Under the pieces are notes generated by a model that was not told the DNA's origin, did not search any database, and worked only from the letters and a program-made list of their open reading frames with translations. A stretch of 64,000 bases of DNA from Nostoc sp. TCL26-01 (GTDB lineage: Bacteria; Cyanobacteriota; Cyanobacteriia; Cyanobacteriales; Nostocaceae), in NCBI RefSeq assembly GCF_013393945.1, contig NZ_CP040297.1:4992001-5056000 (forward strand), given 5' to 3'. Both the position numbers and the translations under genes were made by a program. Of this stretch, positions 54,043 to 62,540 are shown one piece after another (position 1 is the first letter of the stretch; each line of letters starts with the position of its first letter).

Positions 54043-55002
54043 ATGCGAGTAGTAGCCCTTGTACCTGGCGGAATTGGCGATCAAATTCTCTTCTTTCCGA
54101 CTCTAGACGATCTGAAGCGCTATTACCCAAACGCTCAGTTGGATGTTGTTGTGGAACCCCGGTCAAAAGCAGCCTACCGGGTGAGTAAGTCAGTGCATGA
54201 GGTACTGACCTTCGATTACAAAGACCGTAATAGCCTAGCAGATTGGGGTAACCTAGTCGGCACAATTCGCGATCGCGAGTATGATGTCGCCATTGCTGTG
54301 GGGCAAAGCTGGTTAGTGGGACTGTTACTCTGGTTAACAGGAATTCCCACACGTATCGGTTACCAGGGCAAAGGAGCAGCATTTTTCACCAATGTTGTCC
54401 CGTTTAAACCGTCCCAATATGGAGCAGCAGTTTATCACGATTTGCTAGAACCATTAGGTATAAAAAGTCCTAGTCCAGAATTGGCTGTAAATGTGCCGAA
54501 ACCAGACATTGACTGGGCGCAAAACGAGCAAAAACGTTTGGGTGTGAGTGAAACAGGTTACGTCCTCATTCACGGCGGCTCTAGCTGGATATCTCCATCT
54601 CCAGTTGCTGATACAATCTATCCTGTGGAAAACTGGCAGGAAATAATTCAAGACTTTCGATACAAACAACCAGATTTACCCGTGGTTGTCATTCAAGGCC
54701 CTGATGATGAGCAATTTGTGCGATCGCTCAGAGACTCATCTTTAGACATTAAAGTAACTTCCCCTGATAATGTGGGTAAACTGGCTGCAATGATTGGCGG
54801 CGCTAACTTGATGTTGACTACCGACAGTTCACCACTACACCTAAGTGTGGCAGTCCAAACTTATACCATTGCCCTAGTCGGCCCCACAGATCCAGCCAGG
54901 TTATTGCCAAAAAGCGATAAATTCCTGGGTATCAAATCTCCGACAGCCAGGGTGGCTGATATTTCACCCAAAACCGTCCTGGAAAAAATCTGGGGCGGTT
55001 GA
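54043..55002 (+). CDS. Glycosyltransferase family 9 (ADP-heptose:LPS heptosyltransferase-like) protein
   Basis: The 319-residue protein has the GT9 GT-B fold. VALVPGGIGDQILFFPTLDDL (first 24 residues) is the acceptor domain start. LIHGGSSWISPSP begins the donor domain (about 172), and LMLTTDSSPLHLSVAVQTYTIALVG carries the conserved TDSSPLH donor site (T-D-x-x-x-x-H). It probably adds a sugar to an outer-membrane polysaccharide. The substrate cannot be assigned, and cyanobacterial LPS commonly lacks heptose. It is monocistronic. Confidence 0.88.
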   Translation: MRVVALVPGGIGDQILFFPTLDDLKRYYPNAQLDVVVEPRSKAAYRVSKSVHEVLTFDYKDRNSLADWGNLVGTIRDREYDVAIAVGQSWLVGLLLWLTGIPTRIGYQGKGAAFFTNVVPFKPSQYGAAVYHDLLEPLGIKSPSPELAVNVPKPDIDWAQNEQKRLGVSETGYVLIHGGSSWISPSPVADTIYPVENWQEIIQDFRYKQPDLPVVVIQGPDDEQFVRSLRDSSLDIKVTSPDNVGKLAAMIGGANLMLTTDSSPLHLSVAVQTYTIALVGPTDPARLLPKSDKFLGIKSPTARVADISPKTVLEKIWGG

Positions 55003-55102
55003 AATCTTTGGGGATGGGGAGAGTGGGGGATGGGGAGAAAGAGTAATTAAGTAATTTTCTTCTTGTCTCCTTGTCCCCTTGTCTCCTTGTCCCTCCTCAA
55101 CC

Positions 55103-55576
55103 TCAAATCATCTCGAAAAAAGCATCTTCCAATTCGTAACCCAGCATTTGCGCCATTGACTTGAGACGCGATTGCCAGGGTATATTTTGTTGCTTTAACC
55201 AGTCGCTTAAAATAAATATCTTGTGCATTAAAAATATTTCTAAAGCTTCGGGATTATACTGGATGCCTTCTTTAGAACTGAATTGATGAGGTACAAGCAT
55301 CGCCGTATAACGTCCCAGTTCTCCGGCTTTCCAGTCCAGTAAAAATGGCAACCAGGGATATTTTGCATCCAACCGGACAAACCACAGCCTTAATTCGGGA
55401 ATTTCTGACAATTCGCGGGGATCGCCTGGTTCTAGGGGATAGTCGATATCAAAATGCAATTGTTGTTCGTAGGAAGTAATAACTTCCTCTTGCAGTACTT
55501 GACTTATTACCGCTTGTGCAGTTGATAAATCAAGACTGTTGACGGCGTTAGTATTGAGTGCGATCGTGATTGTCAT
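55103..55576 (-). CDS. crr6: CRR6-type NdhI maturation factor (DUF1817)
   Basis: The 157-residue soluble protein matches the cyanobacterial CRR6 family as I know it. The middle has DIDYPLEPGDPRELSEIPE, then LRLWFVRLDAKYPWLPFLLDW, and the C-terminal half has MLVPHQFSSKEGIQYNPEAL and IFLMHKIFILSDWLKQ (cited in parts). In plants CRR6 is needed to assemble the NdhI subunit of chloroplast NDH. The cyanobacterial gene is assumed to serve NDH-1 likewise. ndhF and ndhD in this window encode other subunits of that complex, but they lie more than 15 kb away. Confidence 0.88.
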   Translation of the reverse strand: MTITIALNTNAVNSLDLSTAQAVISQVLQEEVITSYEQQLHFDIDYPLEPGDPRELSEIPELRLWFVRLDAKYPWLPFLLDWKAGELGRYTAMLVPHQFSSKEGIQYNPEALEIFLMHKIFILSDWLKQQNIPWQSRLKSMAQMLGYELEDAFFEMI

Positions 55577-55696
55577 GGACTCAACAGCTACTTATTGTTT
55601 GCTCAGTAGTAGGCTTGAGAATCCACAGTACCAGCTTTCTGGAACTAACGCTATCTTTTTTTGGGGAGTGGAGATTAAAAGGGAACATACTTCTTA

Positions 55697-55736
55697 CTCA
55701 GCACTCAGCACTCAGCACTCAGCACTCAGCACTCTT
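55697..55736. repeat. STRR: CACTCAG heptamers
   Basis: Five tandem CACTCAG units directly abut the 3' end of the minus-strand gene ending at 55737. Confidence 0.85.
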
Positions 55737-56033
55737 CTAACAAAACTGTGTAACATCTTCACCACAGGTGTCGGCTAGATAAGTTAAGGCTTTGAAACGA
55801 ATTTCGACTAGTTGTTCGTAAAAAGGATTGAGTTTACATAGAGGCGGAATGTAAACGATAGTGCGATCGCCAAATTTGATTTCTCGTTCAAATGGACAGC
55901 TAGCAGGAATAATTGTGCAAACCCACAGTGCAAATCGGTAGTCTTCAATTTTTAGAGATTCTAGCCATTGACGAATTGGTTGCAGTAGCAGATTGACAAC
56001 AGAGATGAAAGTGAATGTAATATTAGACATCAT
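55737..56033 (-). CDS. Mo-dependent nitrogenase C-terminal domain-like family protein
   Basis: The 98-residue protein matches a cyanobacterial family named after a nitrogenase C-terminal region. The signature is IRQWLESLKIEDYRFALWVC, then IPASCPFEREIKFGDRTIV, IPPLCKLNPFYEQLVEIRFKAL and YLADTCGEDVTQFC. Several conserved Cys suggest a metal- or thiol-linked role. The name does not prove a role in nitrogen fixation, and no nif gene is in the window. It overlaps the upstream gene by 4 bp (ATGA), so it is translationally coupled. Confidence 0.8.
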   Translation of the reverse strand: MMSNITFTFISVVNLLLQPIRQWLESLKIEDYRFALWVCTIIPASCPFEREIKFGDRTIVYIPPLCKLNPFYEQLVEIRFKALTYLADTCGEDVTQFC

Positions 56034-56467
56034 GTCACGAATAAGTGATTTTGTTGTGGGGTTAACAAGACTTTTTCTAGTAAGAGACCGTCTGTCGGTG
56101 CAGCATCTTGGATAATTAAATTTTTGGTATTTTCCATCAGTAAGATTTTGCCATCAGCCGTAAAACTGAAATCTTGACCGGGAATAAACCCATGTTGAAT
56201 CAGCTTTTTGAGAGCAAACCTGGTGACAGCTTCCAGTAGTTGTACACAAGCTTTACAGTCAGTTAAATTATCTACAATCCAGTGAAAGGTATCAGAATGT
56301 GTACTGGAAAGTTCTAAAATAGCTGCGGTTAGACAAGCTTCAATATAATCAGTTTCCAAACTATGATTTAACTGATTTATCCAGGTTTCAATGAGCTGTT
56401 TATCTTGGAAATTAAAAATATAAATAGCTCTTTCAAGATGAAAATGGAATAATTCTAGCTCGTTCAT
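56030..56467 (-). CDS. Hypothetical protein (145 aa), coupled to the Mo-nitrogenase-like gene
   Basis: A soluble, largely helical N-terminal part (FHFHLERAIYIFNFQDKQLI, ETDYIEACLTAAILEL) leads to a beta-like C-terminal part (DFSFTADGKILLMENTKNL). It has Cys residues near 45 and at CKAC (about 70-73). I do not recognise a domain. The 4-bp overlap with the following gene says the two proteins are made together and may work together. Confidence 0.6.
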   Translation of the reverse strand: MNELELFHFHLERAIYIFNFQDKQLIETWINQLNHSLETDYIEACLTAAILELSSTHSDTFHWIVDNLTDCKACVQLLEAVTRFALKKLIQHGFIPGQDFSFTADGKILLMENTKNLIIQDAAPTDGLLLEKVLLTPQQNHLFVT

Positions 56468-56693
56468 TTTACTAAGATATTAGGTAAAAACAACTAGATA
56501 ACCTATTTTTCACCAGGAAGTTAGTAGTTTAGTTTTTTGAGGATAAAACTAGAGCTTGGTAAGAGAGAATTATTGATACACCTCTTGGTAAAACTACTAT
56601 CCACGTGTTAGTTTCCTAGTTGCTTCTAACTTTAAACTTGAAAAATGCAGAAGTTGTGGAGATACGACTAAAGATAGAGATTTTTTTTCCAGG

Positions 56694-57068
56694 CTACCAA
56701 TCTAAAGCGGTAGAGATTTGAGTTGGCAATGTCATCACTTTGAAGGGTTTGGTAATGATGGCGCGAACTCCTAATTCTGCAAATCGCCTTTGTTCAGAGG
56801 CTTGTGCCTTTGCTGTCAACAAAATCACAGGAATTTGTTGAGTGACGGGATTGGCTTTTAAAGCCTGAAAAGTAGCGATTCCATCCATGTCGGGCATCAT
56901 CACATCTAAAAGAATTACATCTGGTTGTTCAGCTATTGCTTTAGCTACTCCCTCGCTACCAGATGCAGCTGTTGACACTTGCCAAAGCCCGACTGCCTTC
57001 AGCGCTAGTTCAGCCACTGCTCGGATATCATATTCATCATCAATAATTAGAATTTTTTTGGTCGTCAT
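56694..57068 (-). CDS. Single-domain response regulator (CheY-like)
   Basis: The 124-residue receiver has all key residues: the Asp pair in LIIDDEYDIRAV (9-13), phosphoacceptor Asp in DVILLDVMMPDMDG (about 55), Thr in VILLTAKA (about 84) and Lys in IITKPFKV (about 107). No output domain is present, so it works by protein contact or as a phosphorelay shuttle. The large hybrid kinase lies 2 kb upstream on the same strand, beyond the two decayed genes. Pairing with it is possible but unproven. Confidence 0.93.
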   Translation of the reverse strand: MTTKKILIIDDEYDIRAVAELALKAVGLWQVSTAASGSEGVAKAIAEQPDVILLDVMMPDMDGIATFQALKANPVTQQIPVILLTAKAQASEQRRFAELGVRAIITKPFKVMTLPTQISTALDW

Positions 57069-57131
57069 TGGTTATTGGTCATTGGTCATTAGTCATTAGT
57101 CATTAGAGATCAGAATGTTGGGTTACGCAAA

Positions 57132-57229
57132 GCCTCCAACGCCACTTCACTCAAGTCGGGGAACCCGCCCACGTGAGTGGCTCCCCAACCTTGTATCTTA
57201 AGAGAAGTAGTAGACCGTCCCAACCTTGG
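57132..57229. repeat. 98-bp exact direct repeat, left copy
   Basis: Identical over 98 bp to 58738-58835 in the same orientation. It contains GGGGAACCCGCCCACGTGAG and GTATCTTAAGAGAAGTAG. It shares the preceding GTTGGGTTACG motif with the other copy, there at greater distance. It carries no gene. Confidence 0.92.
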
Positions 57230-57247
57230 GTGCTTAATCGACAAAAT

Positions 57248-58102
57248 CTAGTTATTGTTTTGTTGAGGCTGTGTCTGTAATTGCTGCACTTGCTCTAAAG
57301 TTAACCCTGTTACACGTACAATTGTCTCAGTTGCCATCCCCTCGCGCAGTAAATTTATCGCTACTTTCTCTAAAGCTTTTTGTGCGCCTTCCTGTTGCCA
57401 ACTAGTAACAATTTCCATAATTTCCTCCTGCTCAGTTAACCCCATTGTACTGATGGTCGCTTGGAAAGATTGCTCTTCAGTTGCATCCAAGCGCAAGTAC
57501 ATATCCACAAACCCAGAAATTAATTGCATTCGGGCTGGATCTAATTTTAGAGTTGCCAGCAGCCGCAAACATTCTGCCTTTACTTGCGGGCGTTCTTTTT
57601 TGGAGATATTCATCTTTGACATCAAAGCTGCTGCTATTGGATTTGGCTGTGTAAGAAAATCTCGCCAACTTAAACGATTTAATTGAATAGCTGCAAACTG
57701 AAACTCCAGTACATTTAAATCAGGGAAAGTAACGCGATAATTGTGTGGCTCAGGACGCTTCGGTTCATCAAAAGAGAAAATCACCACTGGATAAATCGGT
57801 AAATCCTATTTTTCATGCAGCCGAGCAAAATACTTAAACATCCTTTTAGCTAATATTGTCTGGGTGTAAGACTGATTTTCAACATGAATTAAAAAATAAG
57901 TTTCTTGCTGTTGATAACGCACCTGAGCCAGCAAATCAATTTCCTTTTTTTCTCCAGAGGTGACATCAGTAAGAACTTCTTGGGGTAAAAATTGAATAGA
58001 ATCTCGGTCTATTTGGCTGGCTACTTGAGGCAAAAATAAATCTAAAAACTCAACAAAAAATGTAGATATTAATTCTTTGAACAAGCGGTCATGGTCGATC
58101 AT
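57248..58102 (-). pseudogene. Rpn family recombination-promoting nuclease/transposase-like gene with an in-frame TAG
   Basis: One frame of 285 codons is broken only by TAG at 57806-57808 (codon 99). The N-terminal part has the PD-(D/E)XK nuclease elements: DHDRLFKELISTFFVEFLDLF, DLLAQVRYQQQETYFLIHVENQ (E-x-Q form) and RMFKYFARLHEK. After the stop the frame resumes with DLPIYPVVIFSFDEP, as expected for the family, where a Tyr usually stands at the stop (from memory). The C-terminal region is the helical tail with LEKVAINLLREGMATETIVRVTGL. It follows a frameshifted small gene with 4-bp overlap. Confidence 0.85.
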
Positions 58103-58472
58103 AATTTTTTCTCCTGTTTTGACCCGGCATCATTTTCAGTTTCATTATGCTTTTGTGCTTGGTAATCATCAAACAATGCAAATAATTTATCCAAAGCATC
58201 GCGTTCATCTGCTGAGTAAAACAGTATTAAATTAGACCATGTATGATGTGTTTTTACAGGACATATTTCTCTTAGCCACTCTAAAAAGTCATCAAACTCT
58301 ATTTCTCTTCAGTTTTAGTAAATCCAAGATTTATTCGTGCTATTTCATAACCTTGAAGAAATGAGTGAAAATCAAAAATATTTTTTCTACTTAAATACAA
58401 AGCTGGTCTTCTTTTAATTTCTTGTAAAAGTTCATAAAAATTCACTTTTAAATTCCTTGAGTCTGTCGTCAT
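58099..58472 (-). pseudogene. Small hypothetical gene (about 124 codons) broken by a 1-nt deletion
   Basis: From the ATG at 58472 the frame reads MTTDSRNLKVNFYELLQEIK and goes on to LGFTKTEEK, then TAG at 58299. Shifting by one base near 58306 restores an open frame (EIEFDDFLEWLREICP ... LFALFDDYQAQKHNE) to a TGA that overlaps the start of the Rpn gene by 4 bp. The full span is 374 bp, one base short of 125 codons, as expected for a single deletion. The product is unknown. It forms an operon with the Rpn gene. Confidence 0.75.
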
Positions 58473-58737
58473 GTTGATTCTGCAAGAAAACGCGATAGCC
58501 GAAGGCTTAAGCTTTGCTTATCGCCATCTCCCGTAGGTTGGCTGGAACACAGTGGAACCCAGCAAATCCTATTAGTAAAACAGAAAATATTTCTACTATA
58601 AATGCCTCTAAAACTCTAGAACAAAATTAATTGTTAATATTTTTTCTATATTGAATCATTCTCTACAATTCATATTATCTCTCGTTGGGTTACGGCACAA
58701 TATTAATTACTCATTGTGTTTCCAAGATACTACTTGT
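58473..58737. other. Gap upstream of the decayed pair, repeat debris
   Basis: It contains fragments such as CGCGATAGCCGAAGGC and a GTTGGGTTACGGC motif. No gene. The promoter of the decayed pair should lie here. Confidence 0.4.
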
Positions 58738-58835
58738 GCCTCCAACGCCACTTCACTCAAGTCGGGGAACCCGCCCACGTGAGTGGCTCCCCAACCTTGT
58801 ATCTTAAGAGAAGTAGTAGACCGTCCCAACCTTGG
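58738..58835. repeat. 98-bp exact direct repeat, right copy
   Basis: Identical to 57132-57229. The two copies bracket about 1.5 kb holding both decayed genes. Confidence 0.92.
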
Positions 58836-58879
58836 TCATCATAGACCGCTTTGTAGCAAGGGTCACTACAAAAATCTCT

Positions 58880-59000
58880 CTCACTCATTCCCTCACTCCC
58901 TCACTCAGCACGGGCTGCATCGCCCCGCTTCCGCTCTAGGCGCAGCCATGCCCGTTCGCGTAGCGTCTCCTTGAGGAGAAGGACTTTACAGCACTCATTA
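58880..59000. repeat. STRR plus GC-rich dispersed-repeat fragment
   Basis: CACTCCCT heptamer-type units are followed by a GC-rich block (GCATCGCCCCGCTTCCGCTC, TTCGCGTAGCGTCTCC). The reversed theme GCGGTAGCGGGGCG recurs at 62445-62460. Confidence 0.65.
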
Positions 59001-59016
59001 CTCACTCATCACTCGT

Positions 59017-62000
59017 TTAAATTATTCGATCTAGCAAGTTAATCACTCGCTGTTCAAACTCTGATATGTTAATGCGTCCTTTGGTGAGAAAGAGTGTTTG
59101 TCCGAGTTTTAGTTTTTGGCGATCGCTCTCATCTAAATCACGAGCTGTGTAAACTACTAATGGCACATGGCACATCTTTTGATGCTGGCGTAACCAATCT
59201 ACCACAGCAAAACCGTCACATTCTGGTAATCCTAAATCTAGCACCAACAAATCAGGGATCAGGTTTTGGCTAACTTGTATAGCTTCTCGTCCTGTTTGGG
59301 CAGAGAAAGTAGTTGTACCGTGGCGATTAAACATGGCAATTAACACTTGTGCCAAATCTGGATCGTCTTCTACTATTAGTACCTTAATATTTTGTTGTGG
59401 TTTGGCTGTAGCTTTTTCTAAAGCTTGACACAATAAATTCACGTTTGGCGGTTTGATAATCCAAGCACTCACGTCATCGGGAATACTATGACTCGTTTCC
59501 GGTGAAACACCACTGAGGATAATCACGGGAATATTTTGAGTCTGTGGTTGCTGTTTGAGAATGGCTAAGGTTTCCCAACCATCCATCTCTGGCATCACTA
59601 AGTTGAGTAAGATCACATCAGGCTGGTTTAATGTTGCTTGTTCTATTGCTTCTTGTCCTGATGCGACTGTCATCACCCTGTAACCTTGCCGTTCTAGCAT
59701 AGTTTTCACAACAGCCCGAACTGAGGGATCATCGTCACATTGCAGTATTAAAGGGTGTGGGGGGGGAGAGGAATAAATGATCTCCTTGTCCCTGTCCCCT
59801 TCTTTCATTTTGAATTTTGTTAGCGCAGCGTTAGCGAGTCCGCGAGCGTCATTTTGAATTTTGAATTGATTTGTCCCCTCATCGTCTTCTCCTGAAACAA
59901 TTGGTAGGGTGAAGAAAAAAGTGCTACCTTCGCCCAAGGTGCTTTCAGCCCAGATTTCTCCTCCGTGATGGTGTAAGATGCTGCGACAAATCGCTAAACC
60001 TAAACCTGTACCTCCTTTTTGCCGAGAGTCTGAGGCATCAACTTGTCCAAAACGTTCAAAGATGGATTGAAGTTTATTATCTGGGATACCCCGGCCTTGG
60101 TCTTTGACTCGAAATAGAACATAACGTTTTTCGCTGATGTTGTTGGCAAGAGGAGTCGTCAATTCTTTGCCCTGATTGATTCCTCGGTTAGTTTTGTGCT
60201 GATTTTCCCCAGTTATTAATTCACCACTCACTGAAACAATAGAACCTGGAGGTGAAAATTTAATGGCATTACTCAAGAGGTTGGTAAAAACTTGGATAAT
60301 GCGATCAGGATCAGCCCAGAGGTGAGCCGATACTGATGAAACAGATATTTTTACCTCGGCTTGTTCTGCCATTTCAGCGATAATTTCGAGCGATTGATTC
60401 ATTAAATCGGCAGCATTACAAGTTTGAGGGGTGATTTGGACTTTACCTGACTCAATGCGCTCAATATCGAGGATGTCATTGATGAGACGAACTAATCTAT
60501 CTGTATTATTCGCTGCAATATTTAACATTCTTTGGGCATCTTCAGAATCGGCTCTTAGAACACCACTTGCCAGCAAATCTAACGCACCAGAAATGGAAGT
60601 GAGGGGAGTACGCAATTCATGGCTAACTACTGAGACAAATTCATCTTTGAGCCTTTCGACTTCTCGGCGATCGCTAATATCTTTCATGAAGCAATAATGC
60701 CCAATGAATCGCTGTTGTTGATCATAAGCTGTAATCATCACTACTTGTTTATCAAACACTGAACCATCTTTACGGATGGCTCTAGCTTCTAGTTCGACTT
60801 TGCCATTTTTCAACATCTGTTGATAAGCAGCAATCATCTTGTCCATATCTTCTGGATGGACAGTCACAGGCCATTCCATGCCAATCATTTCTTCTGGTTG
60901 ATAACCTGCTGTGTTGGCATAGGCTGGATTGACTTTGATGTAATGCCCTTGTGTATCTAACTGCGATATACCCTCTACTGCACTCTCTAAAGCTTTGCTT
61001 AAATGACGTAGTTCTTCTTCTGCTCGTTTGATCGTGGTAATATCACTACCAATACCCAAAAAACCTGTAATATTGTTCTCAGCATCATACAAAGGTGTCA
61101 CTGACAACAGCACTGGGAAGCGGGAACCATCTTTGCGAATATAAGACCATTCTCTTTCTGCAATTTGTCCTAGTCGAGATTTGGCCACAAATGTCTCAAA
61201 TCCAGGCTCAATCTCTATCCCCAGTTCTTGAGATACCTCTTTTGATGCTTGGACTACTTCATCCCAATCGTGGATGATAATCGGCGTTTTTTTACCAACT
61301 ACTTCTTGGGGTGTGTATCCTAAAAACTTCTGAGCAGCAGCATTAAATGTCATAATAATGCCGTCTTTTGTTGTGGAAATAATTGTGTAGTTGGCACTAT
61401 CTAAAATGGCTTGTTGTAGCCTTGTAGTGTCTCTGAGTTCCGACTCAATGCGCTGACGCTCTTTGATTTCCGCTTGTAATGCTGCGTTAGACTCGACTAT
61501 CTCTGTAGTACGTTCTTGGACACGTAGTTCTAACTCATCATAGGCTTGACGTAATGCAGCTTCGGCTTGTTTGCGACTGGTAACATCACGACCTTCGGGT
61601 ATCAATAATACTACTTGCCCAGTTTCATCAAACACAGGTTTGAGGGAAAAGTCAATCGTGGCAAATCTATCACCAGCACCTCTGATATCTACTTGATAAC
61701 GGACAAATTCTCCACAAGCAGCTTGAGCGATCGCATTTTTTAATTGATTTTGTGTTTCTAGGGAAAATGTCCACCAGTCAGTTTCCCAAAACGGTTTCCC
61801 CATGACATCAGCTTCAGTAATGCCCGCAAAATTAAGCGCAGTTTGATTCGCTTCTAAAAGTATGCCATTGGGTTGTAATAGCCCTATCATTTGAAAGGTT
61901 TGGTCAAAGATAGCCCGAAATCTTCTCTCACTCTCACGCAGCGCCTGTTCTGCTATTTGACGTTCACTAATTTGTTGTTGCAGTTTTTGATTTGCAGCTT

Positions 62001-62385
62001 CTAGCTCTGCTGTACCAGGCAATTCCAGCGCTTTTGGCACAATATCCACTAAAATAAATGCTGTATACAGCGAAATCACCGCCGTAATTGCTTTAATCAA
62101 CCCAGATAGCCAATAAGTAGGATACCAAAGCGTCCACACATTCATAATGTGAGTAGTGCCACAAGCAACAATAAAAGCACCAAAGAGTAACAAAATCCTG
62201 ATAAAAGGAAAATCTTGACGCTGCTTGACAAAATAAAACAACGTCAAAGGAATCGAGTAATAAGCCAGCGCAATTATAGTGTCAGATAACAAATGTAACC
62301 ACACCAACCCTGGATTCCACAGATAGCAATGCCCATGCGGCACAAAAGGACTGGAAATAAAAATTGAGTGTAATAGTTCTAACAT
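59017..62385 (-). CDS. Hybrid histidine kinase with ethylene-binding domain, PAS domains and two receivers
   Basis: The 1122-residue membrane kinase starts with three helices (about 27-120) matching the ethylene-binding domain of ETR1/SynEtr1. D35, Y42 (SDTIIALAYYSIPL), C75 and H79 (CGTTHIMNVW) match ETR1 D25, Y32, C65 and H69, the Cys and His being Cu(I) ligands. A coiled coil and three PAS/PAC domains (about 145-570) follow. HisKA has His589 (VSHELRTPL), and the HATPase contains DQGRGIPD and GTGLGLAI. REC1 has Asn928 where the phospho-Asp should be (LLNLVMPEMDG). REC2 has D1050. The linker before REC1 contains a captured repeat. It is probably co-transcribed with the upstream HPt-REC-GGTEF gene. 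Confidence 0.93.
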   Translation of the reverse strand: MLELLHSIFISSPFVPHGHCYLWNPGLVWLHLLSDTIIALAYYSIPLTLFYFVKQRQDFPFIRILLLFGAFIVACGTTHIMNVWTLWYPTYWLSGLIKAITAVISLYTAFILVDIVPKALELPGTAELEAANQKLQQQISERQIAEQALRESERRFRAIFDQTFQMIGLLQPNGILLEANQTALNFAGITEADVMGKPFWETDWWTFSLETQNQLKNAIAQAACGEFVRYQVDIRGAGDRFATIDFSLKPVFDETGQVVLLIPEGRDVTSRKQAEAALRQAYDELELRVQERTTEIVESNAALQAEIKERQRIESELRDTTRLQQAILDSANYTIISTTKDGIIMTFNAAAQKFLGYTPQEVVGKKTPIIIHDWDEVVQASKEVSQELGIEIEPGFETFVAKSRLGQIAEREWSYIRKDGSRFPVLLSVTPLYDAENNITGFLGIGSDITTIKRAEEELRHLSKALESAVEGISQLDTQGHYIKVNPAYANTAGYQPEEMIGMEWPVTVHPEDMDKMIAAYQQMLKNGKVELEARAIRKDGSVFDKQVVMITAYDQQQRFIGHYCFMKDISDRREVERLKDEFVSVVSHELRTPLTSISGALDLLASGVLRADSEDAQRMLNIAANNTDRLVRLINDILDIERIESGKVQITPQTCNAADLMNQSLEIIAEMAEQAEVKISVSSVSAHLWADPDRIIQVFTNLLSNAIKFSPPGSIVSVSGELITGENQHKTNRGINQGKELTTPLANNISEKRYVLFRVKDQGRGIPDNKLQSIFERFGQVDASDSRQKGGTGLGLAICRSILHHHGGEIWAESTLGEGSTFFFTLPIVSGEDDEGTNQFKIQNDARGLANAALTKFKMKEGDRDKEIIYSSPPPHPLILQCDDDPSVRAVVKTMLERQGYRVMTVASGQEAIEQATLNQPDVILLNLVMPEMDGWETLAILKQQPQTQNIPVIILSGVSPETSHSIPDDVSAWIIKPPNVNLLCQALEKATAKPQQNIKVLIVEDDPDLAQVLIAMFNRHGTTTFSAQTGREAIQVSQNLIPDLLVLDLGLPECDGFAVVDWLRQHQKMCHVPLVVYTARDLDESDRQKLKLGQTLFLTKGRINISEFEQRVINLLDRII
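59782..59879 (-). repeat. Dispersed intergenic repeat captured in frame inside the hybrid kinase gene
   Basis: About 98 bp with the blocks of 50300-50426 in the same order (CCTTGTCCC, TTAGCGCAGCGTTAGCGAG, TTTTGAATTTTGAATT, GTCCCC). It is read as roughly 33 residues of hydrophilic linker between HATPase and REC1. Confidence 0.85.
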
Positions 62386-62397
62386 ATAGGTTTTTAA

Positions 62398-62540
62398 GAG
62401 TGCTGAGTGAGAGAGTGATGAGTGCTGAGTGAGGGAGTGCTGTTAGCGGTAGCGGGGCGTTTAGCCCGTGCTGAGTGAGGGACAAGAAGAGAATCTGTTG
62501 ACCAATGACTAATGACTATTGACCATTGACTATTGACTAA
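62398..62540. repeat. STRR cluster between the two signalling genes
   Basis: GAGTGCT/GAGTGAGG units, a GC-rich GCGGTAGCGGGGCG fragment, and TGACTAT/TGACCAT units fill the 144-bp gap. The last array provides the stop of the upstream gene. Confidence 0.85.

Noticed and set aside
54041..54382. 113-codon minus-strand frame over the GT9 gene
   Set aside because: It is a shadow of the GT9 frame. The GT9 protein has clear motifs on the other strand.
55737..56033. Assignment to nitrogen fixation because of the family name
   Set aside because: No nif genes are present in the window, and the family is named only from a domain similarity.
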